NCBI RefSeq assembly: GCF_014236655.1
Contig: NZ_JACMYG010000025.1
Span: forward strand, 1 to 64,000
DNA: 64,000 bases
Direction: 5' to 3'
Origin: Pseudomonas kielensis
GTDB taxonomy: Bacteria; Pseudomonadota; Gammaproteobacteria; Pseudomonadales; Pseudomonadaceae
The position numbers and the translations under genes are program-made. The notes under the pieces are model-generated. The model saw nothing but the letters and a program-made list of their open reading frames with translations. It was not told the DNA's origin and made no database searches. Shown one piece after another: positions 36,117-44,148 of this stretch; position 1 is the first letter of the stretch; the number at the start of each line of letters is the position of its first letter.

Positions 36117-36534
36117 ACTTGAGCCGTACCCGCAGGCGCCGGTGAACATCCGGCGCCAGGGCATCGCGCGGCACACAGATCGAGCGCAGCCACCACTCGC
36201 CACGCAAACGAAAGCGCAGCACCACAATCGCCGGCAAGGCCAGGCTGTCGGGGCGCAACTGCACTGCCTGCCAGCCACCGGCCCGACTCCACAATTGCCA
36301 GCCATCGGCATCGCGACGCAAGCCACTGAAGGCTGAGGGATGGTTCAGGAGAATCTGCCGCGGCAGCACCCAGGCGCCGTGCGCCAGGCACAGCAAGACA
36401 CCCGCCAGACGGGGCCATAGGGGAATATCGAGTAGAAACAGCGAGCCCAGCGCGAACAGCTGGGCCAGGAGATAGGCCGCCAGCAGTTGCCGTGAGGCCT
36501 GCCAGCGGCATTCGAAACTACTTGGGCTGGACAC
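36085..36534 (-). CDS. YgfX/CptA-like membrane protein
   Basis: A 149-residue protein with two adjacent N-terminal transmembrane segments (about 17-34 and 38-57) and a soluble C-terminal half rich in Trp and Arg. It follows sdhE with a 17-bp overlap and GTG start, which is the ygfY-ygfX (cptB-cptA) arrangement. The E. coli pair was once described as a toxin-antitoxin system; SdhE is now known as a flavinylation factor, so the toxin label is doubtful. The 3' end overlaps nadB. Confidence 0.78.
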   Translation of the reverse strand: MSSPSSFECRWQASRQLLAAYLLAQLFALGSLFLLDIPLWPRLAGVLLCLAHGAWVLPRQILLNHPSAFSGLRRDADGWQLWSRAGGWQAVQLRPDSLALPAIVVLRFRLRGEWWLRSICVPRDALAPDVHRRLRVRLKFSRRRWAAPG

Positions 36535-36772
36535 GATCCAGAATCATCCGGACCATGCGCTGCAGCTCGGGATCTTCCGATTCGGAACGCTCCATGAACC
36601 AGCCAAACATGTCCTGGTCTTCGCATTCGAGCAACCTGACGTAGCAGTCGCGATCGACCTGGTTCAGGTGCGCATAAACCTCTTTGACAAAGGGCACCAG
36701 CAACACGTCAAGTTCAAGCATGCCGCGGCGGCTGTGCCAGTAGAGGCGATTGAGTTCAACATCTTCGACCAT
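36518..36772 (-). CDS. sdhE: FAD assembly factor SdhE
   Basis: Small protein (84 residues) that promotes covalent flavinylation of succinate dehydrogenase SdhA. The core motif RLYWHSRRGMLELDVLLVPF contains the RGxxE signature essential for FAD transfer. MVEDVELNRLYW is the natural start. It lies between two flavin- or Fe-S-linked genes, nadB and ygfZ, and is divergent from ygfZ. Confidence 0.93.
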   Translation of the reverse strand: MVEDVELNRLYWHSRRGMLELDVLLVPFVKEVYAHLNQVDRDCYVRLLECEDQDMFGWFMERSESEDPELQRMVRMILDRVQPK

Positions 36773-36921
36773 GGAGCGCTCCTCAAATAGAGCGCAAGTA
36801 TACAGCCCCGGCCCCGGTCGAACAGTCGGCTTTGGTCGGGCACCTCCAGGCTTTTGTAAACTACCCATTTCCAGAGCGCCCCCTTATGATGTCCTCCAGA
36901 CTTTTTACCCTGCGATGACCC

Positions 36922-37863
36922 ATGGCTGATTCCGCTTTTTTCTGCACCTTGTCCCATGAAGGCGTGCTCGCCGTCCGCGGCAGCGATGCCAGCAAGTTTC
37001 TTCAGGGCCAATTGACCTGCAACCTCAACTACCTGAGCGACACCCAGGCGAGCCTCGGCGCGCGCTGCACCCAAAAGGGCCGCATGCAGTCGAGCTTCCG
37101 TATCGTGCTGGAGGGTGATGGGGTGTTGCTGGCAATGGCCAGCGAGTTGCTGGAGCCGCAACTGGCCGACCTTAAAAAGTACGCCGTGTTCTCCAAGTCC
37201 AAACTCACCGATGAAAGCGCCGCCTGGGTTCGCTTTGGCCTGGTCGAGGCCGATGCCGCACTGACGGCCCTGGGACTCGACCTGCCGCCAGACACCGACT
37301 CGGTCGCCCGCCACGACGGCCTGGTCGCCATCCGGGTCTCCCCTGGCCGCGCTGAGCTCTGGGTCCCGGCCGCACAGGCACAGAACCTGGCGACGCAACT
37401 CTCGACCACCCTCGCCCAAGGCAACCTCAACAATTGGCTGCTCGGCCAGATCCGCGCCGGCATCGGCCAGGTAATGCCCGCCACTCGCGAGCTGTTCATT
37501 CCGCAAATGCTCAACCTGCAGGCGGTAGGCGGCGTGAGCTTCAAGAAAGGCTGCTACACCGGCCAGGAAATCGTCGCGCGCATGCAGTACCTGGGCAAAC
37601 TCAAGCGCCGCCTGTATCGCCTGCAACTGGACGCCAGCGAACTACCCGAGCCAGGCACCCCCCTGTTCGCGCCGACCCACGGCAGCTCCATCGGTGAAGT
37701 GGTCCTCGCCGCCCATGCCGAACAAGGCATCGAACTGCTGGCCGTGCTGCAAGCCGAAGCCGCCGAAGGCGCCGACCTGCACTTGGGCGCGCCCGAAGGC
37801 CCGGCCCTGCACCTGCTCGACCTGCCTTACCAACTGGATCGCGATCGCGAGATCCAGCGTTAA
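36922..37863 (+). CDS. ygfZ: Folate-binding Fe-S maintenance protein YgfZ
   Basis: GcvT-like protein (313 residues) that helps assemble or repair Fe-S clusters with tetrahydrofolate. The signature KGCYTGQEIVARMQYLGK with its reactive cysteine is intact. FLQGQLTCNL and TQKGRMQSSFRI mark the N-terminal domain. It is followed by the HDOD gene after 36 bases, probably in one transcript. Confidence 0.93.
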   Translation: MADSAFFCTLSHEGVLAVRGSDASKFLQGQLTCNLNYLSDTQASLGARCTQKGRMQSSFRIVLEGDGVLLAMASELLEPQLADLKKYAVFSKSKLTDESAAWVRFGLVEADAALTALGLDLPPDTDSVARHDGLVAIRVSPGRAELWVPAAQAQNLATQLSTTLAQGNLNNWLLGQIRAGIGQVMPATRELFIPQMLNLQAVGGVSFKKGCYTGQEIVARMQYLGKLKRRLYRLQLDASELPEPGTPLFAPTHGSSIGEVVLAAHAEQGIELLAVLQAEAAEGADLHLGAPEGPALHLLDLPYQLDRDREIQR

Positions 37864-37899
37864 TCTGCAGCATTTTGTCGCAACACCTAGAGAACAGAA

Positions 37900-38721
37900 A
37901 TGAGCAAGCTGGCGGAAAAGGTCCAACAGGATTTGGTTGAGGCCATCGATAACGATGACCTGGTTCTGCCAACGTTACCGGAAGTGGCCCTGCAGATTCG
38001 CCGGGCCGCCGAAGACCCGGATATCAGCGTCACCACCCTGAGTAAAGTCATCGGCCGCGACACCGCCCTGTCGGCGCGCCTGATCAAAGTGGTCAACAGC
38101 CCCCTACTGCGCGGTGCCCAGGAAGTCACCGACCTGTACACGGCCATTACCCGGCTGGGCATCAACTACAGCAGCAACCTGGCCATCGGCCTGGTCATCG
38201 AGCAGATCTTCCATGCCCGCTCCGATGTGGTCGGCCAGAAAATGCGCGACGTCTGGCGCAAGAGCCAGGAGATTGCCGGCATCAGCTATTCATTGTGCCG
38301 CAGCCATACCCAGCTCAAGCCCGACCAGGCGGCGCTGGGTGGCCTGGTGCACCAGATCGGCGTGCTGCCGATCCTGACCTACGCCCAAGACCACTACGAC
38401 CTGCTCTCGGACCCGGTCAGCCTCAACCATGTGATCGAGCGCATCCACCCACTGCTCGGCGACAAGCTGCTGCAGGTCTGGGAGTTTCCGGAAATGCTGG
38501 TCCACCTGCCGGGCCAGTACCTGGACCTCAAGCGCCAGCCCGCGGCTGTCGACTACGTCGACCTGGTGCAAGTGGCAACCGTGCATGCCCACCAGGGCAC
38601 CCACCACCCACTGGCCCAGATCGATATCAGCAGCCTGCCCGCCTTCAAGCGGCTGGGGATCAACCCGAACAAGCCCATCCCCTGCGCCGAACTGGAAGAC
38701 TCGCGCACAATGTTTTATTGA
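37900..38721 (+). CDS. HDOD-domain protein
   Basis: A 273-residue protein made almost entirely of one HDOD domain (LPTLPEVALQIRRAAEDPDISVTTLSKVIGRD, HQIGVLPIL). HDOD domains resemble HD phosphohydrolases but lack the catalytic His-Asp pairs; they occur in signalling proteins in the cytoplasm. The gene follows ygfZ, as in P. aeruginosa (PA0758-PA0759). No partner output domain is attached. Confidence 0.85.
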   Translation: MSKLAEKVQQDLVEAIDNDDLVLPTLPEVALQIRRAAEDPDISVTTLSKVIGRDTALSARLIKVVNSPLLRGAQEVTDLYTAITRLGINYSSNLAIGLVIEQIFHARSDVVGQKMRDVWRKSQEIAGISYSLCRSHTQLKPDQAALGGLVHQIGVLPILTYAQDHYDLLSDPVSLNHVIERIHPLLGDKLLQVWEFPEMLVHLPGQYLDLKRQPAAVDYVDLVQVATVHAHQGTHHPLAQIDISSLPAFKRLGINPNKPIPCAELEDSRTMFY

Positions 38722-38729
38722 GCCGCACA

Positions 38730-38747
38730 CCCGCCCCGGCGGGCTTT
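38730..38747 (+). terminator. Weak terminator after the HDOD gene
   Basis: CCCGC and GCGGG form a 5-bp stem with a four-base loop, followed by CTTTG. The T-tract is only three bases, so read-through to nrdB is possible. Confidence 0.4.
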
Positions 38748-38915
38748 GCGCGGAGCTTGCGGGACAGCTGACTGTTGTTGGCAAAAATTTACCGATACCC
38801 GGCAAAAAAAATCTATGCCGGCCAAAGCCCCATAAACTCTCGCTCTGTCCGAAAAAGCAGACCTCATGGCTGCTTACTGGGCTACTTCGTCGCACCACAA
38901 GCCGTAAAAAACACC

Positions 38916-38921
38916 TATAAT
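38916..38921 (+). promoter_or_regulatory. Candidate nrdB -10 element (TATAAT)
   Basis: A consensus -10 hexamer in an A-rich context 254 bp before the nrdB ATG. A private promoter is needed because nrdA has a strong terminator and lies far away. Confidence 0.5.
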
Positions 38922-39174
38922 GCGCCGGTAAATCGGGCCTGCAACACCTCCTTACACGAGGGTGAAAGCCATGCTGAAGCCATCGCCGGATGCTGACCAT
39001 GTCGACTCCGCCCTTCAGCGACTTCAGGACACCCGTAGACATTTCTGTTTTTTGCCTGCGTACCGCTGCAACAAACGATTCCTTTAGATCCACCGCGGCC
39101 ACCAGGCCGTGTGAATAACCGACCTTCAGAGTTTTCACACGGGCAACTGGCCCTCACGCAGGAGACGACACGTC

Positions 39175-40422
39175 ATGCTGAGCTGGGACGAATTCGATAA
39201 AGAAGACGGCGAAGTTGTCGCCAAAGGCGCCAATGCTGGCCACGCAACAGAAGCCAACATGGACCGCCTCGACAGCGCCGGTGGTGCTGCTGCGCTGGAA
39301 GCGCGCGCCGTAACCGCCAGCGACTCGGCCGCGATCATTCGCGCCAAGGCCGCCCTCGACACACTCGACGTCGCCGAAGGCCTGGCCGAACTCGAAGGCG
39401 CCTCTGCCCGCGTTGCGGTCGACGAGAAGCGCATGATCAACTGCCGCGCCGACCTCAACCAACTCGTCCCGTTCAAATACGACTGGGCCTGGCAGAAGTA
39501 CCTGGACGGTTGCGCGAACCACTGGATGCCGCAAGAAGTCAACATGACCGCCGACATCGCCCTCTGGAAAAACCCGGAAGGTCTGACCGACGACGAGCGC
39601 CGCATCGTGATGCGCAACCTGGGCTTCTTCTCCACCGCCGACTCCCTGGTTGCCAACAACCTGGTACTGGCCGTGTACCGCCTGATCACCAACCCGGAAT
39701 GCCGCCAGTACATCCTGCGCCAGGCGTTCGAAGAGGCGATCCATACCCACGCCTACCAGTACTGCATCGAATCGCTGGCCATGGATGAAGGCGAGATCTT
39801 CAACATGTACCACGAGATCCCGTCGGTCGCGAAGAAAGCCACCTGGGGCCTGAAGTACACCCGTTCGATCTCCGATCCAAAGTTCGAAACCGGCACCGTC
39901 GAAACCGACAAAGAGCTGCTGCGCAACCTGATCGCCTACTACTGCGTTCTGGAAGGCATCTTCTTCTACTGCGGCTTCACCCAGATCCTCTCCATGGGCC
40001 GACGCAACAAAATGACCGGCGTCGCCGAGCAGTTCCAGTACATCCTGCGCGACGAATCCATGCACCTGAACTTCGGCATCGACGTGATCAACCAGATCAA
40101 GATCGAAAACCCACACCTGTGGGATGCCGAAATGAAGGAAGAAGCCAGCCAGATGATCCTGCAGGGCACCCAACTGGAAATCGAATACGCACGCGACACC
40201 ATGCCGCGCGGCGTACTGGGCATGAACGCCGCGATGATGGAGGACTACCTCAAGTTCATCGCCAACCGTCGTCTGTCGCAGATCGGCTTGAAGGAAGAGT
40301 ACCCAGGTACCACTAACCCATTCCCATGGATGAGCGAGATCATGGACTTGAAGAAAGAGAAGAACTTCTTCGAGACTCGGGTAATTGAGTATCAGACCGG
40401 CGGGGCGTTGAGCTGGGATTGA
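39175..40422 (+). CDS. nrdB: Class Ia ribonucleotide reductase, beta subunit NrdB
   Basis: Small subunit (415 residues) carrying the diiron-tyrosyl radical. Metal ligands appear in EEAIHTHAYQYCIE and DESMHLNFGIDVI, and the C-terminus GGALSWD is the tail that docks on NrdA. MLSWDEFDKEDGE is the start. In P. aeruginosa nrdB directly follows nrdA; here nine genes (30.1-38.7 kb) lie between them. A strong terminator follows. Confidence 0.97.
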   Translation: MLSWDEFDKEDGEVVAKGANAGHATEANMDRLDSAGGAAALEARAVTASDSAAIIRAKAALDTLDVAEGLAELEGASARVAVDEKRMINCRADLNQLVPFKYDWAWQKYLDGCANHWMPQEVNMTADIALWKNPEGLTDDERRIVMRNLGFFSTADSLVANNLVLAVYRLITNPECRQYILRQAFEEAIHTHAYQYCIESLAMDEGEIFNMYHEIPSVAKKATWGLKYTRSISDPKFETGTVETDKELLRNLIAYYCVLEGIFFYCGFTQILSMGRRNKMTGVAEQFQYILRDESMHLNFGIDVINQIKIENPHLWDAEMKEEASQMILQGTQLEIEYARDTMPRGVLGMNAAMMEDYLKFIANRRLSQIGLKEEYPGTTNPFPWMSEIMDLKKEKNFFETRVIEYQTGGALSWD

Positions 40423-40461
40423 TTCCTGACGCTCATCACTGCTGAGTCGATGATCTGAAAG

Positions 40462-40495
40462 AGCCCTGGATGCGTAATGCCTCCAGGGCTTTTTT
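40462..40495 (+). terminator. nrdB terminator
   Basis: AGCCCTGGA and TCCAGGGCT form a perfect 9-bp stem with an 11-base loop, followed by TTTTT. Standard intrinsic terminator. Confidence 0.92.
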
Positions 40496-40629
40496 GTGCG
40501 CCCATTCCTGATTGCTTCACGGATAATCGCAATCGCGGGCAAGCCACGCTCCGACATCGCTGCACCAGGGTTGAAAACCATCAGGGCATCCCGCTATTAA
40601 TACCCCTCCCCTCCAGGACCCGAGCCGCC

Positions 40630-41589
40630 ATGAAATTCGACCTCGCCTACTGCCTCAGCCTCGACACCAAGCTGTCGATCTATGACGTGCGGGATCTGAA
40701 TTTTGACGAGACGATGGCGTTCGACTCTGCGAAAGAACACTTCCAGTGCCCCAACGATGCCTGTCGTTCGGCCTTTGGCACCGCCAATGTGTTGGGGACG
40801 ATCAATGCCAAGAGCGTGAATTACATCCGCACGCCGCACTTCAAGAATGTGCCCAGCACCCGGCATATGGAGGGTTGTCCGTATGTCAGCCTCAAGACGT
40901 CAAGTGCCGAGGGAGTGGAATCGGATGACGGGGTTGAGGAGCATTTTCCGTCAGAACTGCTACTGACCCGGCGTCAGTATGTGCGCAATCCCGACAGCGC
41001 CGAGGTGCCTGCCGACAGGGGGCAGGATCAGCTGCCAGTGGCTCCGGCCATCCGCCAGGTCGAGCACCCGCCAGCAGAGTCCGCGCCAGACAAGACCAGC
41101 GTATTTGCCCATCCGGTGGAGTGTTTCGTATCCAATTTCGAGAACAAGGACCTGCTCAAGCGCATGCCCCTGAAGATTGGCGAGCACACGGCGTCCTACG
41201 CCTTGTTCTTCAAGAAGATCGAATACCTGCAGGACAACAAGGGCCTGATTTACTGGGGCAGGATCAAGGAGATCAAGGACTACACCCAGAGCTTTCGCAT
41301 CGACTTCGAGAAAAAGGCCTGGCTCGAGAAAAAGCCCTACACGGTGACCCTGTACCTGGGCAAGAAGCTGATCGACAGCTACCGCAAGCGCAAGGCGTTC
41401 CTCGAGGAGATCAAGCACGCCATCGAGAGCGAGCAGGAACTGTATTGCTTTTTCTACGGCGTGACGCCGGAGTTGAAGCAGGTGCCGAGCAAGAAAAACC
41501 CCGACCAGACATTCGGGGTATTCAGTGCCAACATCGAGAATCTGGATCACTTCATCATTCGGCAAGCGCCGCAGTTGCACGCCAAGTGA
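40630..41589 (+). CDS. Hypothetical protein with N-terminal zinc-like motif
   Basis: A 319-residue protein not recognised. The N-terminal 110 residues contain CPNDACRSAFG and, after an RTPHFKN segment, HMEGCPYVS: the Cys/His pattern (CxxxxC...HF...H...C) resembles the zinc region at the start of CoiA-like competence proteins. A low-complexity Pro/Glu linker (about 115-180) leads to a C-terminal domain of about 130 residues rich in beta strands (GLIYWGRIKEIKDY, KKPYTVTLYLGKKLID). No signal peptide. ATG follows a weak site; the frame is open upstream. Neighbours give no clue. It looks accessory and might be linked to DNA, but that is only a guess. Confidence 0.7.
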   Translation: MKFDLAYCLSLDTKLSIYDVRDLNFDETMAFDSAKEHFQCPNDACRSAFGTANVLGTINAKSVNYIRTPHFKNVPSTRHMEGCPYVSLKTSSAEGVESDDGVEEHFPSELLLTRRQYVRNPDSAEVPADRGQDQLPVAPAIRQVEHPPAESAPDKTSVFAHPVECFVSNFENKDLLKRMPLKIGEHTASYALFFKKIEYLQDNKGLIYWGRIKEIKDYTQSFRIDFEKKAWLEKKPYTVTLYLGKKLIDSYRKRKAFLEEIKHAIESEQELYCFFYGVTPELKQVPSKKNPDQTFGVFSANIENLDHFIIRQAPQLHAK

Positions 41590-41679
41590 TCGCGCCGTGA
41601 CGCGCAATGCATCGAGTACGGGGACAGGCGTCCAACGCCTGCCTTGACCGCGCGATATCGCATCAATCAAAAAATGAGT

Positions 41680-41715
41680 TTGATCCGGGCGCAAAACAAC
41701 TGTACAAAAACACAG
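41680..41715 (+). promoter_or_regulatory. Promoter with LexA (SOS) box
   Basis: CTGT-ACAAAAAC-ACAG at 41700-41715 is a perfect CTGT-N8-ACAG LexA box with an A-rich centre. A -35 (TTGATC, 41680) and a -10 (TACAAA, 41703) lie 17 bp apart, and the box covers the -10. LexA should block this promoter until DNA damage. Confidence 0.72.
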
Positions 41716-41753
41716 TACTTATTGCTTTGCCACTCTCGAGCCCGGAGAAACCC

Positions 41754-42071
41754 ATGGCCTCTCTTGCGATGAAAATCACCCTTGAACGTATCGCCCTGTT
41801 CCAGTTCACCCCCAAACACAGCGCACAGGCCCGTGCGATGCTGGATTGGTCATTGGAGCAATTATCCCGCGAGTCCGGGGTCAGCGTAGACGCGATAGCG
41901 CGGTTCGAAGCCGGCGCCGAAGTGCTCGACGTCACCCGCCTGGCCTTGGCCTACCGGTTGGAGGCCGAGGGCCTGGTGTTCTTTCCCGGCTTTGCCCCGG
42001 GTCGGGGCATGGGCGTCAGGGGGTCGGCACCGGATCCGGTGGGGCGGGCGGATTTCGCGATGATCGAGTGA
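41754..42071 (+). CDS. Small XRE-like helix-turn-helix protein
   Basis: A 105-residue protein with a Cro/C1-type helix-turn-helix at about 24-70 (QARAMLDWSLEQLSRESGV, VDAIARFEAG). It has no LexA-type peptidase or other effector domain. The start ATG follows GGAG; a second ATG five codons later is possible. The upstream LexA box suggests SOS induction. It converges with the MBL-fold gene, 21 bp away. Targets are unknown. Confidence 0.75.
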   Translation: MASLAMKITLERIALFQFTPKHSAQARAMLDWSLEQLSRESGVSVDAIARFEAGAEVLDVTRLALAYRLEAEGLVFFPGFAPGRGMGVRGSAPDPVGRADFAMIE

Positions 42072-42092
42072 TCAACTCAACGGTTGCCCACC

Positions 42093-43148
42093 TTAACCAT
42101 TGGCAACCGCCTGCTCACCCTGCCCTTCAACCTCAAGCCACCACGCCTGCCCGTGTAGCGGCTGGTTGAGGTTGAAGGCTTCACCCATTTGCGGGGTGGT
42201 GATGGACACATTGTGATCCCAGGCCAGGGCCAGGATACGGTCGAAGGGTTCGTGCCAGGCGTGCATCGACAAATCGAAGGTGCCATTGTGGATCGGCAAC
42301 AGCCAACGCCCCTTGAGGTCGATGTGAGCTTGCAGGGTTTGTTCCGGTTGCATGTGGATCAGTGGCCATTCGACGTTGTAGGCACCGGTTTCCATCAGGG
42401 TCAGGTCGAAGGGCCCGAACTGTTCGCCGATCGCCTTGAAGCCGTCGAAGTAGCCGGTGTCACCGCTGAAGAAGATGCGCTTGTCGCTGTCGATCACGAC
42501 CCATGAAGCCCAGAGGGTGCTGTTGCCATCGAACAGACCACGACCGGAAAAGTGTTGGGACGGAGTGGCGATGAAATGAATCCCATTGATCTGCGTGCCT
42601 TCCCACCAGTCGAGTTGACGCACCTTGCTGGCATCGACGCCCCACTTGATCAAGGTCTCACCCACGCCCAACGGTGTGATGAAGTGGCGGGTCTTGTCTG
42701 CCAGTTTGAGGACGGTCTGATAGTCGAGGTGATCGTAGTGGTCGTGGGACAAGATCACCGCTTCGATCTCAGGCAACTCATCAAGACTGATCGGCGGCTG
42801 ATGAAAGCGCTTGGGGCCGGCCCACTGTACCGGGGAAGCACGCTCGGCGAAGACCGGGTCGGTCAGCCAGTACTTATCGCGCAGTTTCAGCAGGACAGTG
42901 GAGTGCCCTAGCCGGAACACGCTGTGATTAGGGGCACTGTGCAACTGCTCGCGAGTCAGGCCCTGCACCGGAATCGCTCCAGCTGGCCGGGTATTGCGCG
43001 GCTTGTTGAACAACATGTTCCAGAAGATCTGCACCGTTTTGCGCAAGCCAGGTTGGCGTACCGCGGCAGGGTTGCGGTAGCGGCCCTGCTCCTGGCGTGA
43101 GGTTTTCAATTCTGTGGCGCTGTCCGCCTGGTAAGAGAAAGTGGCCAT
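42093..43148 (-). CDS. MBL-fold hydrolase (NAPE-PLD/UlaG-like)
   Basis: Metallo-beta-lactamase-fold protein of 351 residues. The metal site appears as LSHDHYDHLDYQT (HxHxDH), later GDTGYFDGF (Asp) and LPIHNGTFD (His). The arrangement, with LGHSTVLLKL near residue 80, is typical of the N-acyl-phosphatidylethanolamine phospholipase D-like branch. No signal peptide. It is divergent from a TetR gene with a 22-bp palindrome between them, so TetR probably represses it. A lipid or lactone substrate is possible. Confidence 0.85.
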   Translation of the reverse strand: MATFSYQADSATELKTSRQEQGRYRNPAAVRQPGLRKTVQIFWNMLFNKPRNTRPAGAIPVQGLTREQLHSAPNHSVFRLGHSTVLLKLRDKYWLTDPVFAERASPVQWAGPKRFHQPPISLDELPEIEAVILSHDHYDHLDYQTVLKLADKTRHFITPLGVGETLIKWGVDASKVRQLDWWEGTQINGIHFIATPSQHFSGRGLFDGNSTLWASWVVIDSDKRIFFSGDTGYFDGFKAIGEQFGPFDLTLMETGAYNVEWPLIHMQPEQTLQAHIDLKGRWLLPIHNGTFDLSMHAWHEPFDRILALAWDHNVSITTPQMGEAFNLNQPLHGQAWWLEVEGQGEQAVANG

Positions 43149-43255
43149 GTTCAAATGACTCCAGAAAAACCGCTGTAGCCGGTGATTTTCTTTTTTGGAC
43201 AATAAAGGGCCAATGCACGCACGCGTCAGCCGAAGACTCTGATTGTTCACCGCAC

Positions 43256-43277
43256 AACTACACTGCACGGTGTAGTT
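43256..43277. promoter_or_regulatory. Palindromic TetR operator candidate
   Basis: AACTACAC-TGCACG-GTGTAGTT is a perfect 8+8 inverted repeat in the 203-bp gap between the divergent MBL and TetR genes. Its size and position fit a TetR-family operator controlling both. Confidence 0.65.
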
Positions 43278-43351
43278 TCTAGATTGCAACAAACCCTGGA
43301 ATAAGTAAACTGCTGAGTGTAAGTGCTCACCCTCTCTGCCGAAGCGTATTT

Positions 43352-43960
43352 ATGACAGCTCCCCAGCGCCTGACCGACCGTAAACGCGAAGCCATTGTCC
43401 AGGCGGCGATCAGCGAATTCCGTAGCAACGGTTTCGATATCACCAGCATGGACAAGATTGCCGCAACGGCGGGGGTATCCAAGCGCACCGTGTACAACCA
43501 CTTTGCCAGCAAGGAAGAGTTGTTCGCCGAAATTCTCCACCGTTTGTGGACCAACATTTGCGCCCAGGAAGACAGCGTCTACAGCCCCGGGCAACCGCTG
43601 CGCGAGCAGCTCAGGCAGTTGCTGCGCGACAAGCTGGCGCTGTTGGCGGACAACAGCTTCCTCGACCTGGCCCGAGTGGCTATCGCCGCCACCATCCATT
43701 CACCCGAGCGTGCCCAGGACATGGTCCTGCGCATCGGCGAGCGCGAGGAAGCCCTGACCGCCTGGATTCGTGCGGCCCAGGCTGACGGCGCACTCAAGCC
43801 GGTCGATCCCGAGTTCGCCGCGCAGCAGTTGCATGGGATGCTCAAGGCCTTCGCCTTCTGGCCACAGATCTCCATGAACCAGCCGACGCTGTCCGCCGAG
43901 ATGCAGAGCACTGTCATCGAGTCGGCGCTGGACATGTTCCTGGCCTGCTATCAGCGCTGA
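43352..43960 (+). CDS. TetR/AcrR-family transcriptional regulator
   Basis: A 202-residue repressor. N-terminal helix-turn-helix: AAISEFRSNGFDITSMDKIAATAGVSKRTVYNHFASKEELF. The C-terminal half is of the TetR_C (AefR-like) type, with FAAQQLHGMLKAFAFWPQ. It is divergent from the MBL hydrolase, and the palindrome in the gap suggests it controls itself and that gene. The ligand is unknown. Confidence 0.9.
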   Translation: MTAPQRLTDRKREAIVQAAISEFRSNGFDITSMDKIAATAGVSKRTVYNHFASKEELFAEILHRLWTNICAQEDSVYSPGQPLREQLRQLLRDKLALLADNSFLDLARVAIAATIHSPERAQDMVLRIGEREEALTAWIRAAQADGALKPVDPEFAAQQLHGMLKAFAFWPQISMNQPTLSAEMQSTVIESALDMFLACYQR

Positions 43961-44148
43961 TCCGTCACGCCAGTGCCCCTGAGCTAAGCTGTCATGCCGC
44001 AGGCCAGTGCCCGGAGCCTGTACCGGGCTATCATCTACCTGATGTTCAAGCCTGCAATAAATGACACTATTGACCTGTTTGTTCGATGGATCGCAGCCCT
44101 GGATAAAACACAACAAAGTGTTTCAGGGCGATATGAGCGCAGTGAGCT

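Larger units (their letters stand above)
38722..39174 (+). other. nrdB upstream region
   Basis: A 453-bp gap without a gene. It begins with a weak hairpin (CCCGC-CCCG-GCGGG then CTTTG) after the HDOD gene, then an A/T-rich part with CCGGCA...TGCCGG arms (38799-38821). A perfect -10, TATAAT, lies at 38916-38921, though no good -35 is visible. Downstream, GCTGAAG (38973) pairs with CTTCAGC (39013) around a smaller CATC-GATG stem, so the nrdB leader of about 245 bases may be folded. No NrdR box was found here. Confidence 0.6.

Noticed and set aside
36085..36772. ygfX/sdhE as a toxin-antitoxin system
   Set aside because: The pair was described as CptA/CptB toxin-antitoxin, but SdhE is established as a flavinylation factor, and neighbours here are flavin and Fe-S genes.
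38930..39080. A separate Rsm-type or other known small RNA before nrdB
   Set aside because: I saw no repeated GGA loops and no proper terminator, and the sequence matched no RNA family I can recognise. It is reported only as a possible leader.
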